Shown here: piece by piece, positions 35,885-45,700 of the stretch
Layout: each line of letters begins with the position of its first letter
How positions within the stretch are numbered: the stretch's first letter is position 1
Assembly (NCBI GenBank): GCA_021404685.1
Contig: QWHC01000013.1
Coordinates: 61,168-125,167 of the forward strand
Source of the DNA: Chloroflexi bacterium CFX4
GTDB taxonomy: Bacteria > Chloroflexota > Anaerolineae > Aggregatilineales > UBA2796
Direction: 5' to 3'
DNA: 64,000 nucleotides
The notes under the pieces: generated by a model
Told to the model about the DNA's origin: nothing
The model's input: the letters and a program-made list of their open reading frames with translations, nothing else
The model's database searches: none
Made by a program: the position numbers and the translations under genes

Positions 35885-37701
35885 ACGTTCCGAATTCCCC
35901 GGCGATGGTGCTGGAAGGCGCCCTTGCCGAACTGCGCGAACGCCTGATCCGCTTGCTTGGCGAATCGGCAGAATTCGTTGGCAAGCTGCATGGCGAAGGG
36001 CAGCAAGACCGCCGCCGCCTGCTGGATGCCGCCGATGACCTCCGCGAAATGTTTTTGCTGGTCGCCGTGATTGGCGAGTTCAACGCTGGCAAGTCCACCT
36101 TCATCAATGCGTTGCTTGGCGAAGCGCTGCTGCCAAGCGGCATTACACCCACCACCGACGCCATTGAGCTAGTACGCTATGCCGCCGCGCCCAACCGCAC
36201 GCCCAAACTGCGTGAAGGCGCCGCCATCCGCGAGTGGGAACATCCCGCCACAGGCGGCACAGGTGTTGCCATTGTGGATACGCCCGGCACAGGCTCGGTC
36301 TTCCAGCAGCATGAGGAAATCGCCAAGTCGTTTCTGCACCGCAGCGATTTGGTCGTCTTTATCATCAGCGCCAAGCGCGCCTTTGCCGATACCGAACGGC
36401 TCTACCTAGAGCTTGCCCGCAGCTATGGCAAGAAAATTGTAGTCGTCATCAATCAGACGGATTTGCTGGACGACTCTGAGCGCCAGCAGGTGCGCGAATT
36501 TGTGCGCCAGCAGATCGATCAGATGCTTGGCTTGCGTCCGCCGCTCTTCATGATCAGCGCTAAGCAGGCGCTCCAACGTGCCTATCAAGGTGGCGTTTTT
36601 GCCGCGCTGCGCGAACGCCCAGCCGACGATCCAAGTGGCATTCTGGCGCTTGCCGCGCACCTGCGTGAAACCTTTGAGCAAGTGCCGCCTGCCAAGCAAA
36701 AATTGCTCACCCGTCTGAGTTTGCTGCGCGGCGTGCTGAAACGCCATGAGGACGCACTCGGCGGACGCCTTGCCTTGATCGGTCAGGATACCGACGCCGC
36801 GCACTCCTTAGAGCAAGAGATTGAACATCAAGCGTCGGGCTTGGATCGCCAGCTTGAGGCGACCCTTAAAGAGATACGCGCCGTGATTGACGGTGTGCTG
36901 CTGCGCGGCGGGCGCTTTATGGAGAAGAACCTAAACATTGTGCGGGCTGCCTTCCGCGGCATGGATCGGGAAAAACTCGCTGCTGCCTTTGATCAAGAGG
37001 TGCTTGCCGATAGCCTGACGCGCCTTGCGACTGCCCAAGAAGGTTATGTGAATGCACTGGTAGATGGCGGACGTGCTTATTGGCGCGGCATCATAGAGCG
37101 CCTGAGCAAGCTGGAGGCACTGTTGCGTGAGGAAGCAACCGGCATGGATGCTTCCCAATACGCCGATCAGCGCGCCGCACTGCAAGCTGCCCTGACTGTT
37201 GCGGACGTGGAACTGCGCGCCTATACCGATCACAGCGTGCTGGAATCCATCGAGAATAACTTTGATCAGAACGTGCGGACGTTCATCTACGGCACGATTG
37301 CAGGCATTGGCGGCGCTGCCGGCTTGTTGATCAGCGCGCTCACTGCGGCTGCCACGCCCGGCACGCTCTTGCCGCCGCTGGGCGTGCTGACGCTTGCCAT
37401 TGGCGCGGTGGCACTGCCGTTGGGCGGTGGCGTTGCTTACCTGACCACACAGCGCGCCCGCAAAGATGCCTTGAAACAGCTTGAGGCACGCCTTGCCGAA
37501 TTGGAAAAGACCTATCGAGAGGCGCTCTCCAAGCTGACTGCTGCTGAACGCAGCCGCCTAACCAGCTATGGTAAGCAGATTCTGGCGCCCGTCTTCAGCC
37601 AGCTTAGCACGCTTGTGGCGCGCTACCGCGATCAACAAACGCAGCTTGGCTACCTTGTGGCGCGCATTGATGAGCTGGAGAAGGCGCTCACCGCGCTTTA
37701 G
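35872..37701 (+). CDS. Dynamin-like GTPase 2
   Basis: A 609-residue dynamin-like GTPase. It has P-loop GEFNAGKS (68-75), TPTTD switch I, DTPG (136-139) and NQTD (194-197). A helical stalk follows, then hydrophobic segments near residues 470-525 (FIYGTIAGIGGAAGLLISAL and a Gly-rich second helix) and a C-terminal coiled coil. It is clearly a paralogue of the 32210 gene but diverged through most of its length. Its ATG overlaps the DUF4276 gene, so translation is coupled. The octanoyltransferase gene follows 11 bases after its stop. Confidence 0.88.
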   Translation: MSNLNVPNSPAMVLEGALAELRERLIRLLGESAEFVGKLHGEGQQDRRRLLDAADDLREMFLLVAVIGEFNAGKSTFINALLGEALLPSGITPTTDAIELVRYAAAPNRTPKLREGAAIREWEHPATGGTGVAIVDTPGTGSVFQQHEEIAKSFLHRSDLVVFIISAKRAFADTERLYLELARSYGKKIVVVINQTDLLDDSERQQVREFVRQQIDQMLGLRPPLFMISAKQALQRAYQGGVFAALRERPADDPSGILALAAHLRETFEQVPPAKQKLLTRLSLLRGVLKRHEDALGGRLALIGQDTDAAHSLEQEIEHQASGLDRQLEATLKEIRAVIDGVLLRGGRFMEKNLNIVRAAFRGMDREKLAAAFDQEVLADSLTRLATAQEGYVNALVDGGRAYWRGIIERLSKLEALLREEATGMDASQYADQRAALQAALTVADVELRAYTDHSVLESIENNFDQNVRTFIYGTIAGIGGAAGLLISALTAAATPGTLLPPLGVLTLAIGAVALPLGGGVAYLTTQRARKDALKQLEARLAELEKTYREALSKLTAAERSRLTSYGKQILAPVFSQLSTLVARYRDQQTQLGYLVARIDELEKALTAL

Positions 37702-37712
37702 GATGGGCAGCG

Positions 37713-38528
37713 ATGGGCGAACAGTGGCGCTTGATCCTTGATGAGGCGCGGGACGGCAGCGCCAATATGGCGCGTGATGAGGCGATTCTGCAAGCAGTAG
37801 CACGCGGTGACCAGCCACCGACGCTGCGCCTCTACGCTTGGCGTGTGCCAACGCTCTCGCTTGGCTATGCCCAGCCGACCAGTGACGTAGATTTTGACGA
37901 GCTGAATAAGCGCGGTTGGCAGTTGGTGCGGCGCCCAAGCGGCGGACGTGCCATCTTGCACGCCGATGAAATCACCTACAGCGTGGCGCTGCCCGAAACG
38001 CACCCGTTGGCACACGGCAGCGTTACGGAGAGCTACCGACGGCTCAGCACTGCCCTGATTGCCGCGTTACGCCTGTTAGCACCTGCTATGCTCATCGAGG
38101 CGGATCAGCGCCATGAGCGCGCCGCTGCGCCGAACGCCATCTGCTTTGAAGTGCCTTCCGACTATGAGATCACGGCGCAGGGCAAAAAGCTGATCGGCAG
38201 CGCACAAATGCGGAAATACGGCGGCGTGCTGCAACACGGCGCGCTGCCGCTTGGCGGCGATGTGGCAGATATTTGCGAGGCGCTGACCTTTCCCGATGAG
38301 GACTCTCGCCAGCGCGCCAAACTCCGCGTGCGCCAACGCGCCACCACGCTGAGCGCAGCCGCCGAGAAGCCGATTGCTTGGCAGGCAGCCGCCGAGGCAT
38401 TGTGTGAAGGCTTCTGCCAAACCTTTGCCCTGACGTGGCAAGTCGCCGCGTCTTTCCCTGAAGCAGATGCCGCGCACGCGCTTACGCACAGCCGCTATGC
38501 AGCCGATGCGTGGACGTTCTCGCGCTAG
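37713..38528 (+). CDS. lipM: Octanoyltransferase / lipoate-protein ligase family (LipM-like)
   Basis: A 271-residue BPL/LPL-fold enzyme. It has RRPSGGRAILH, the ICFEVPSDYEIT segment with a Cys in the position of the LipM nucleophile, and GKKLIGSAQMR with the catalytic Lys. The Cys plus the YEI-GKKIxGSAQ context favours LipM (octanoyl transfer from ACP to GcvH or E2) over LplA. It follows dynamin 2 closely, so it is probably read through from that operon, but no functional link is expected. Its TAG is shared with the TAG of the convergent FtsW-family gene in a CTAG palindrome. Confidence 0.85.
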   Translation: MGEQWRLILDEARDGSANMARDEAILQAVARGDQPPTLRLYAWRVPTLSLGYAQPTSDVDFDELNKRGWQLVRRPSGGRAILHADEITYSVALPETHPLAHGSVTESYRRLSTALIAALRLLAPAMLIEADQRHERAAAPNAICFEVPSDYEITAQGKKLIGSAQMRKYGGVLQHGALPLGGDVADICEALTFPDEDSRQRAKLRVRQRATTLSAAAEKPIAWQAAAEALCEGFCQTFALTWQVAASFPEADAAHALTHSRYAADAWTFSR

Positions 38529-39835
38529 GCGTCGGCGCTGATCACCAACAACAGCCCGATCATGGCAAAGCTGATCAGCAGCGAGCTACCGCCGTAGCTC
38601 ATAAAGGGCAGCGTCACGCCCGTCAATGGAATAATCTTCAGCACGCCGCCCATAATCAACAGGCTTTGCGCCGTCAGTACCACGCTTAGCCCAGCGGCAA
38701 GGTAAGCGCGAAAGACGCGATTCTGCACTTGCACTGCCAAGCGCAAGCCGCGCAGCGTGATCAGGGCAAAGCTGGCGATGACTGACAAGGCACCGATCAT
38801 GCCCCATTCCTCACCAATCGCCGCGAAGATGAAATCCGAGTGGACAACAGGCACATACACAGGCGCACCCTGACCAATGCCCTGCCCAACCACGCCGCCC
38901 GCCGCGAACGCCATCAGGCTCCGCACAATTTGGAAGGCGCTATCTTGTGCATCTGCCCACGGATTAAGCCAAATATTCACGCGCAGGCGCACCAAATCCA
39001 CCGCGTAATAGGCAACTACACCTGCCGCCAAAAGCAGCACCACACCGCCCAAAGCGTAAGCAGCTCTGCCTGTGGCAAGGTAGATCAGTGTGACGAAAGT
39101 GATGAAAAAGAGCGCTGCCGTACCGAGATCGCGCTGCCAGAGCAGTAGCGCCACACATACGCCCCACATCAGCAGCAACGGCGAGAGGAAGCGCAGCGCA
39201 ACGCCCAGTCCGCCGCGGCTCGGCAGATCGAGCAGAGCGCGGTGATCGGCAAGGTAGCTGGCAAAGAAGGCGATCAGCAGCAGTTTGAGCAGTTCGGACG
39301 GCTGAAAGTAGACATCTGGCACACCCAACCACAGCCGCGGTCCGCCGCCGGACGGATTGCTGCCAAAGAAGATCGTCAACAGCAGCAGCACCAAGCCCAC
39401 TACCAACCATAGATAGCGGTAGCGGCTGAGCCAACGCAAATTAACGGGCAAGCGCGTGATAGCGATAAGGGCAAGGCTGGCAACCACCAACCACAGCGTT
39501 TGGCGAGAGGCGAAAAAGGGTGCCACGCGATCAATTTGCACAATGCCCCAGCCCGCCAGCAGCAGCGTCAGTGGCAGCAAAAACGGATCGCGACGCGGTA
39601 GCCAACGGTTCAGGGCAAGGTGCGCGCCAAGCGCGCAGAGCGCCCACACCGCCATGTGCCAGAGTTCGGTGAAGGCAGCACCACGCGCCAAGATCAGGCT
39701 GAGCGAGGCGCTCAGCACAAAGGCAGCCGCAATCAAGAGCAGCACCCGTTCGCGGCGCTGCGCCTGCCAGATCGCCTCTTGTTGGTGTGCCTTTACCGTT
39801 GGCGGTGGCTCGGTCTGCAAAAAGGCAGTTTTCAT
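38525..39835 (-). CDS. FtsW/RodA/SpoVE family peptidoglycan polymerase
   Basis: A 436-residue polytopic SEDS glycosyltransferase with about ten transmembrane helices. Typical segments are WLGVPDVYFQPSELLKLLLIAFFA (in shorter pieces), the LLWQRDLGTAALFF motif with the essential Asp region, HSDFIFAAIGEEWGMIG and the C-terminal PLTGVTLPFMSYGGSSLL. It polymerises lipid II for cell elongation or division; FtsW and RodA cannot be told apart from sequence alone. There is no mre, mur or fts gene nearby. It lies 6 bases downstream of mtnP on the same strand. Confidence 0.88.
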   Translation of the reverse strand: MKTAFLQTEPPPTVKAHQQEAIWQAQRRERVLLLIAAAFVLSASLSLILARGAAFTELWHMAVWALCALGAHLALNRWLPRRDPFLLPLTLLLAGWGIVQIDRVAPFFASRQTLWLVVASLALIAITRLPVNLRWLSRYRYLWLVVGLVLLLLTIFFGSNPSGGGPRLWLGVPDVYFQPSELLKLLLIAFFASYLADHRALLDLPSRGGLGVALRFLSPLLLMWGVCVALLLWQRDLGTAALFFITFVTLIYLATGRAAYALGGVVLLLAAGVVAYYAVDLVRLRVNIWLNPWADAQDSAFQIVRSLMAFAAGGVVGQGIGQGAPVYVPVVHSDFIFAAIGEEWGMIGALSVIASFALITLRGLRLAVQVQNRVFRAYLAAGLSVVLTAQSLLIMGGVLKIIPLTGVTLPFMSYGGSSLLISFAMIGLLLVISADA

Positions 39836-39841
39836 CAGGCT

Positions 39842-40723
39842 TTAGCGCGCTGCTGTGCTAAAGTACCTGCCGATCAATGGCGCAAGGCGGCTGAGCGTCT
39901 CTGGCGTGACGCGCTCACGGGCGGTTGCAATCGCATCGCTGAGCGCATCCTGACAGGCACACGGCACGGCTGAGCGCGCCAAAAGACCGATCACATTCCG
40001 CACAGCGCGCTGCGCCATGCCAATGTTGGCGTGGAACTGCTTAAAGACCAGCTCAGCGCTGACTGCCTCTTCACTGTGGTGCCATACATCATAATCGGTG
40101 ACGTGCGCCATTACTGCGTAGCACATCTCCGCCTCACGGGCGAGGAATGCCTCTGGGCTGGTCGTCATGCCGATGATCGAGAATCCCATGCGGCGGAATA
40201 CCTCACTTTCGGCGCGTGTGCTGAAGCGCGGTCCCTCAATGGTCACAAAGGTGCCGCCTTCATGCACTGTGGCACCAGCAGCGCGTGTGCCTTCCACGAT
40301 CAGGCGGCTGAGATCAGGGCAGAAGGGATCCGCTACGCTGACATGCACCACCAAACCGTTGCCAAAGAAAGAGCGCCCACGCTCAAGGCGTGTGTTATCG
40401 TAAAGCTGATCGGGTACCACGATGTGACCGGGCGCCAGTGCCTCTTTGAGCGAGCCGCACGCGCTGACTGCCACAACATGCGTCACACCGAGCATCTTCA
40501 AGGCAAAGAGGTTGGCGCGGTAGGGTACTTCGCTAGGCGTGTGAACGTGACCACGTCCATGCCGCGGCAGAAAAGCAACGCGCACACCGTCCAAACTGCC
40601 AATTGTGATCAGATCGCTTGGTTTGCCGAAGGGCGTCTCAAGGTCAAGGGTGGTGATGTCGGTCAGTTCGGGCATGTTATACAAGCCTGAGCCACCGATC
40701 ACAGCATAGCGAATAGTCTCCAT
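39842..40723 (-). CDS. mtnP: S-methyl-5'-thioadenosine phosphorylase
   Basis: A 293-residue PNP/MTAP phosphorylase that splits methylthioadenosine to adenine and methylthioribose-1-phosphate. It has YAVIGGSGLYN at the N-terminus, LPRHGRGHVHTPSEVPYRANLFA in pieces, AVSACGSLKE with the phosphate-site residues, and IEGPRFSTRAES. The MGFSIIGMTTSPEAFLAREAEM and VTDYDVWH stretches match MTAP rather than purine nucleoside phosphorylase. Its product feeds MtnA, which is encoded in this window. It is probably cotranscribed with the downstream FtsW/RodA gene. Confidence 0.93.
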   Translation of the reverse strand: METIRYAVIGGSGLYNMPELTDITTLDLETPFGKPSDLITIGSLDGVRVAFLPRHGRGHVHTPSEVPYRANLFALKMLGVTHVVAVSACGSLKEALAPGHIVVPDQLYDNTRLERGRSFFGNGLVVHVSVADPFCPDLSRLIVEGTRAAGATVHEGGTFVTIEGPRFSTRAESEVFRRMGFSIIGMTTSPEAFLAREAEMCYAVMAHVTDYDVWHHSEEAVSAELVFKQFHANIGMAQRAVRNVIGLLARSAVPCACQDALSDAIATARERVTPETLSRLAPLIGRYFSTAAR

Positions 40724-40862
40724 TAGGTGTGCAGCCTTTCTCGGCGCTGAGTGAATGCTTGCGCGCTATTTTACTCGTTTCAGGGTGCTTCGGGCAATGG
40801 GTGTTGTTTTTAGGGCGTGGGAATCAGCCACCTTTTTCATCACGCATCCCATAAGCCCATCC

Positions 40863-40891
40863 TTGAAAATGATACGTTGTCTCGCTAAAAT
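40863..40891 (+). promoter_or_regulatory. Promoter of the Cys-rich protein/CobW operon with overlapping operator candidate
   Basis: TTGAAA, a 17-base spacer and TAAAAT form a good promoter with a leader of only about 14 bases. The spacer contains GAAAATGATACGTTGTCTC, which resembles one and a half Fur/Zur-type half-sites (AAATGATA). An inverted repeat TTGTCTC / GAGACAA (40877-40883 and 40904-40910) runs from the spacer to the start codon. Confidence 0.55.
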
Positions 40892-40910
40892 AGCGTTGAA
40901 AGTGAGACAA
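40877..40910 (+). other. Inverted repeat covering the -10 and ribosome-binding region
   Basis: TTGTCTC and GAGACAA are perfect inverted copies, and between them GCTA-AAA-TAGC is a second nested palindrome. The 3' arm lies directly before the ATG at 40912, where a ribosome-binding site would be. It could act as a DNA operator or an RNA structure that hides the start. Confidence 0.5.
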
Positions 40911-40911
40911 A

Positions 40912-41502
40912 ATGTCAGAAGCGACCCGCAATACACGCACGCATTTGCATCTCTCGGCTCAGGCACGTAGCCTTGCGCCCAAACTGCTTGATCAACAATT
41001 GTGGTGCTGGGGCTGCGATATTCGGCGTGCAGCAGGTAACTTGCTGCTTGCCTATGGCTTCCTCAAGCTGAAAGCGCCCACCGAAACACACCAAAGCAGC
41101 GCCTACACTTTATGCTTCACCAGCGGCGCACAAATTACGCTTTGGGCGTTTGGCGTTTTCTATGGCGCTCCGCCTCTGGGCGGCATTTATTTGAAGCGCG
41201 GTGGTTTCGCGCCGCGCTATACAAGCACGCACCGCCTGCCGATTGATTCGTGGTGCGCTGAACCACCTTGCCGCGCCCCTGCCACACCTGCCCAATGTGC
41301 CAATGTCCAAAGCCTGCTGAGTGCCCTCAGCGCATGGATTGCCGACTATGAGGCGTGGGTTGTGGCGTACACCGCGCCCGATTATCGCGCTGCGTGCGTG
41401 GCAGCTTGGTTTGCCCACAAGCGCGCCATCGAAGGCAATGCGATGGTCAGCGCGTGGCACACCATCGCAGAAGAATGCCGCCATGCCAGCATTATCTCGT
41501 GA
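40912..41502 (+). CDS. Cys-rich protein of unknown function paired with a CobW GTPase
   Basis: A 196-residue soluble protein with eight cysteines, including LWCWGCDIRRAAGNLLLAYGF and SWCAEPPC. The first segment resembles a conserved WCWGxDIRxxEGNLLLxYGF hallmark of hypothetical proteins often found next to metal-related CobW-family genes (recalled, not checked). It has no signal or membrane segment. It lies 9 bases upstream of the CobW gene, so it may be the client or partner of that metallochaperone. Function unknown. Confidence 0.65.
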   Translation: MSEATRNTRTHLHLSAQARSLAPKLLDQQLWCWGCDIRRAAGNLLLAYGFLKLKAPTETHQSSAYTLCFTSGAQITLWAFGVFYGAPPLGGIYLKRGGFAPRYTSTHRLPIDSWCAEPPCRAPATPAQCANVQSLLSALSAWIADYEAWVVAYTAPDYRAACVAAWFAHKRAIEGNAMVSAWHTIAEECRHASIIS

Positions 41503-41511
41503 GGAGAGCAT

Positions 41512-42708
41512 ATGCCAGATCGTAAACTGCCTGTCACTGTGCTTTCAGGCTTTCTCGGTGCGGGCAAAACCAGCCTGCTGAACCACGTGCTGCACAACCG
41601 TGAAGGTTTGCGAGTCGCGGTGATCGTCAACGATATGAGCGCGATCAACATTGATGCTCAACTCGTCCGTGATGGCGGCGCTGCACTCAGCCGCACCGAT
41701 GAGCGCCTTGTCGAGATGACCAACGGCTGCATTTGCTGCACCCTGCGCGAGGATTTGCTGCAAGAAGTCTCTCGCTTGGCACATGAAGGACGTTTTGACT
41801 ACCTGCTGATCGAATCCAGCGGCATTTCTGAGCCGCTGCCAGTGGCAGAAACCTTCACCTTTACCGATGAAAGCGGTTTTGCGCTCTCGGAATTTGCCCA
41901 GTTGGATACGCTGGTCACAGTGGTGGATGCAGTGAACTTCCTGCGTGACTACACTTCCGCCGAAGAGCTACGAGATCGCGGCATGGGCGCAACCGATGAT
42001 GATGAGCGCAGCCTTGTGGACCTGCTGACCGAGCAAGTTGAGTTTGCCGATGTGTTGATTGTGAACAAGATAGATTTAGTGACGCCTGATGCATTGAATC
42101 AGCTTGAGGCGATTTTGCGGAAGTTAAATCCATCGGCGCGGCTGCTGAACGCGCAATATGGGCGCGTGCCATTGGTGGAAGTGCTGCATACGGGGCGGTT
42201 CGATTTTGAGCTAGCGGCACTCTCTGCGGAGTGGCTGAAAGAAGCACGCGGCGCGCATGTGCCAGAGACGGAGGAATATGGCATCAGCAGCTTTGTCTAC
42301 CGCGCACGGCGTCCCTTTCACCCTGAGCGGCTGTTAGGGCTGCTAGAGAGTGAGGCATTTGATAACATTTTGCGCTCCAAAGGCTTTTTCTGGCTGGCAA
42401 CGCGCCACAACATTGCGGGCATTTGGTCGCAGGCGGGGCAGGTCATCACGACGGAAGGCGGCGGCGCTTGGTGGGCAGCTACGCCGCGCAGTGAATATCC
42501 TGACGCGCCTGAACTGTTGGCAGAAATTGAGATGAACATGCAGGGCGACTTCGGCGATAGGCGGCAAGAGCTGGTCATCATCGGTGTGGAGTTAGATCGG
42601 GAACGCCTGTCCGCCGCATTAGATGCCTGCCTATTAACCGACTCCGAGATGGCGCTTGGCGTGCGCGGCTGGCGGCACTTGCCCGATCCGTTCCCCGCTT
42701 GGGAATAG
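41512..42708 (+). CDS. CobW/COG0523 family GTPase, putative metallochaperone
   Basis: A 398-residue G3E GTPase. It has P-loop [14 protein letters not shown], the CxCC metal motif in [20 protein letters not shown] (Walker B and switch region) and the NKIDL specificity motif. The C-terminal CobW_C domain has the [14 protein letters not shown] segment. COG0523 proteins deliver zinc or other metals to client enzymes and are frequently under Zur control. The gene is cotranscribed with the Cys-rich protein from a promoter with a metalloregulator-like sequence. The metal and client are not known. Confidence 0.9.
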   Translation: MPDRKLPVTVLSGFLGAGKTSLLNHVLHNREGLRVAVIVNDMSAINIDAQLVRDGGAALSRTDERLVEMTNGCICCTLREDLLQEVSRLAHEGRFDYLLIESSGISEPLPVAETFTFTDESGFALSEFAQLDTLVTVVDAVNFLRDYTSAEELRDRGMGATDDDERSLVDLLTEQVEFADVLIVNKIDLVTPDALNQLEAILRKLNPSARLLNAQYGRVPLVEVLHTGRFDFELAALSAEWLKEARGAHVPETEEYGISSFVYRARRPFHPERLLGLLESEAFDNILRSKGFFWLATRHNIAGIWSQAGQVITTEGGGAWWAATPRSEYPDAPELLAEIEMNMQGDFGDRRQELVIIGVELDRERLSAALDACLLTDSEMALGVRGWRHLPDPFPAWE

Positions 42709-42730
42709 CTCACCACATGCCGCGCAAACA

Positions 42731-42758
42731 CACAGCCCGCCATTGCTGACGGGCTGTG
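42731..42758. terminator. Hairpin between two convergent genes
   Basis: CACAGCCCG and CGGGCTGTG form a perfect 9-base-pair stem with a 10-base loop, between the CobW stop and the stop of the giant amylase. The U-tract is poor, so termination is likely but not certain. Confidence 0.55.
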
Positions 42759-42775
42759 CGCTTAATGCCTAGCCG

Positions 42776-45700
42776 TTATTGGCGCGGCACGAAAGTCGGC
42801 GCCACTTCTGGGTTGGTGGCAGGCGGCGCACCGCTATCTGCCAACCATTTGGCAGCAAGCGGCAGATCGCCACCGATGCCGTAGAAGATTTCCCAATCGG
42901 CAACACCTGTCGTTAGGGCGTTGCGGAAATAGGTGTTGCCATTGCTGGCACGGAACACACCCACGCCCGAAACGCCGTCCGCGTCCCAGTCACCGATGAA
43001 GGGAATATCCGCGATAGTGCCAAAGACCAACGAATTCGAGAGCGTCCCAACGCACGAAGCGCACATGGTATTGCTCAGGAAGAACTCGCCGGTGCTGGGG
43101 CGATAGACGCCGATGCTATACACGCCGTCGCCGTCCCAATCGCCCACGATAGGCAGATCGGTTGACGTGCCGAACGTGATATCGTAGTCGGCAAAGCCTG
43201 TAGAAAAGCTGTTCCGTAAGTAGAAGCGCGCTTCCGACGGGCGGAAGATACCCACACCTGCCACACCGTCGTTATTCCAATCGCCTACCACTGGAATATC
43301 GCCCGGTGCGCCGAACACAAAGCTATGGACAACTGGTGCGCCGGGCGCGTTGCTGTTGGTGAGGAAGTACTGCCCTGCGCTTGGGCGGTAGACACCTACC
43401 GTCTCTACGCCATCATTGTTCCAATCCCCTGCCACCGGTATATCGGTTGGGTTGCCCAACAGGATAGAAAGATCAGCAAAACCGCTGGTGTTCGAGTAGC
43501 GGATCAGGTAGTTGCCCGCACGGTAGACACCGATAGTATCCAGCGCACGGCTGCACGTCAGGTTATAGGTGTAGGTTGGATTGCCAACCTCATTGCTCTG
43601 CACCACCAAAGTACCTATCTGTGGCGAGCTAAGCGTTGGCGTGCAGGTGACTGTGATTGTGCTTGGATTGCTCTGACCAATGACCATTGGCAAGCCTGTG
43701 ACGCTGAACGGCGCGCTGATGCTTTGAAGCGTCACGTTCAGGATGCCGCCGCCGCTGTTGCTGACGCTGAACGGCACATTGACGACGACGTTCTGCAAGC
43801 CGTTCAGGGTGATCATGGCGGTGGCTGGCACCGAGGCGTTGTAGGTTGGCGGCGCGGCGATCATGAAAATGACGCCGTTGGCTAGATTGTTCAGCGAAGG
43901 CTCAGTGCTGTCCGTGATATGCAGCGCGTATACATCATTAGCGGTGTCCATATCGCTATCGCCAACGAATTGCTGCCATGTGCTGCCGTTATACCACCAA
44001 GCGCGGAAATCTTCTTCATTTGGCGCATTGGCGTAGGGCAGTTTGATGATCACATCGTCCACGTTGCTTGTGCTGCTCAGGCGCGCCGACACAAAGGGCG
44101 AGACCGCCACTGCGCCGAAGGGCGTTGGATCAGCCGTGTAGCTGCCAAGCAGCACCGCAGGCTCACCCACGCCGCGCTTGATCGCCTGCACATCGCCAAC
44201 ATTGATCAGCTTGGTGCCGATGGGTAGTTGGTTTGCCCAACTTGCCACAGATGGAACGCCGTTATAGCCGACAAAGATCGCCACATGCGTGCTGACGGTG
44301 CGTCCGCTTGGCGCGGCGATGCTCAGACGAATGATCGCCAACTCAGGGTTGGCAGGCGCAGTGTAATCCACACTGACCGCACCGCTGCTGTTGGTGAGGA
44401 TCGTCCCTGCGCTGAGGTTACCGCCGCCGCTTAGCACTTCGGCAGTCACGGTGACGCCAGCAGGCATTGGCTGCGCGGTAATGTCGTACAAAGTTGCCGT
44501 GATGCTGCCGCTATCGCCAGTTGGCAACACCAGATTGCTGTTGGTTGCGATGAACAGGTGCGGTGGCAGCGTTGCGGTGCTGTCGGCGGTGTTCGGGTTC
44601 TGCTGTGGTGGCAGGAACACACGCGCTGTTAAACCGTTCAGCGTGCTGCTCAGGCTGGTGGTGGCACTCGCTGTGTTGGTGGAGAGCAGATCAGCATAGG
44701 AGAGGTTCGCGCACTGCGCGGGCAGGTTGTTCAGCGTCACACTCTTGCTGGACGTGCTGCGATTGATGATCATGATCGCGCAGTCTGCACCGCTCAGCGT
44801 GTTGTCAGCGTCAAGGCGTGCATAGGCATAGATTTCGTTGGCGTCATCGGTCAGCAGCGTTACCCAGTCGCCAAGCCGCAGTACGGCGTAATCAGCGCGC
44901 GCCAGCCCCAGACGGCGATAGGTATCCTGCAAGCTGATGTTGGGCAAGCCTGCTGGCAGCGCGCCAGAAGCACTTGGGAAGCCACCGAAAGCACCGGGTA
45001 CTTGGTTGTAGGGGTCTTGCAAGGTGGATAGCCATGGGAAAGTGTGGCGGTTGTATGGATCATCTTGGAGGATACCGCTAACCTCTTTGCCTGCGCCCCA
45101 GTTGGCATAGCCGCCATAGTCGCGCAGCCCTAGGCCGACCTCATCACCATAGTAGATGGTAGGTGCGCCGGGCATGGTGAACTGAATGGCTGCCATCAGC
45201 TTCATTTTTTCGATGGTGGTGGCTGCGTCGGCACTGCGCTCACGCAGCACGAAACCGGGACGGTTGGTATCGTGCGAACCCATCAGGTTCATCATGCTGT
45301 ACCACGCAATGGGTGGATAATCCTCGCGGATCGAGTTCAGCACATAGTCGAATTCGCTCGGCGAGAGCTTCCACATGGTCTGATCGCCATTGTTGTCGTT
45401 ATCTGTCCACGTCGAGTCGATCAGCAAGCCAAGCACTGCCTTGCGGAAGCGGTAGTTCATGGTAGCGTCCATTTGGTCACCGAACAGCCAGGGCGTCGCT
45501 TCATACCACACTTCGGTATAGAGCGGACCCATGTAGCCATCGTTGCCCTTCACTTGGGTGCGGAACTGCTGCCAGAAATCGTGCGGCACTTCATCCGCCA
45601 CGTCAAAGCGCCAGCCGCCCGCGCCAAGTTGATACCAGTACTGAATGACGCCCGGCAGGCTGTTGATGCCGTTGCTGCCGTCATTGTTCACGTCAAAGAC

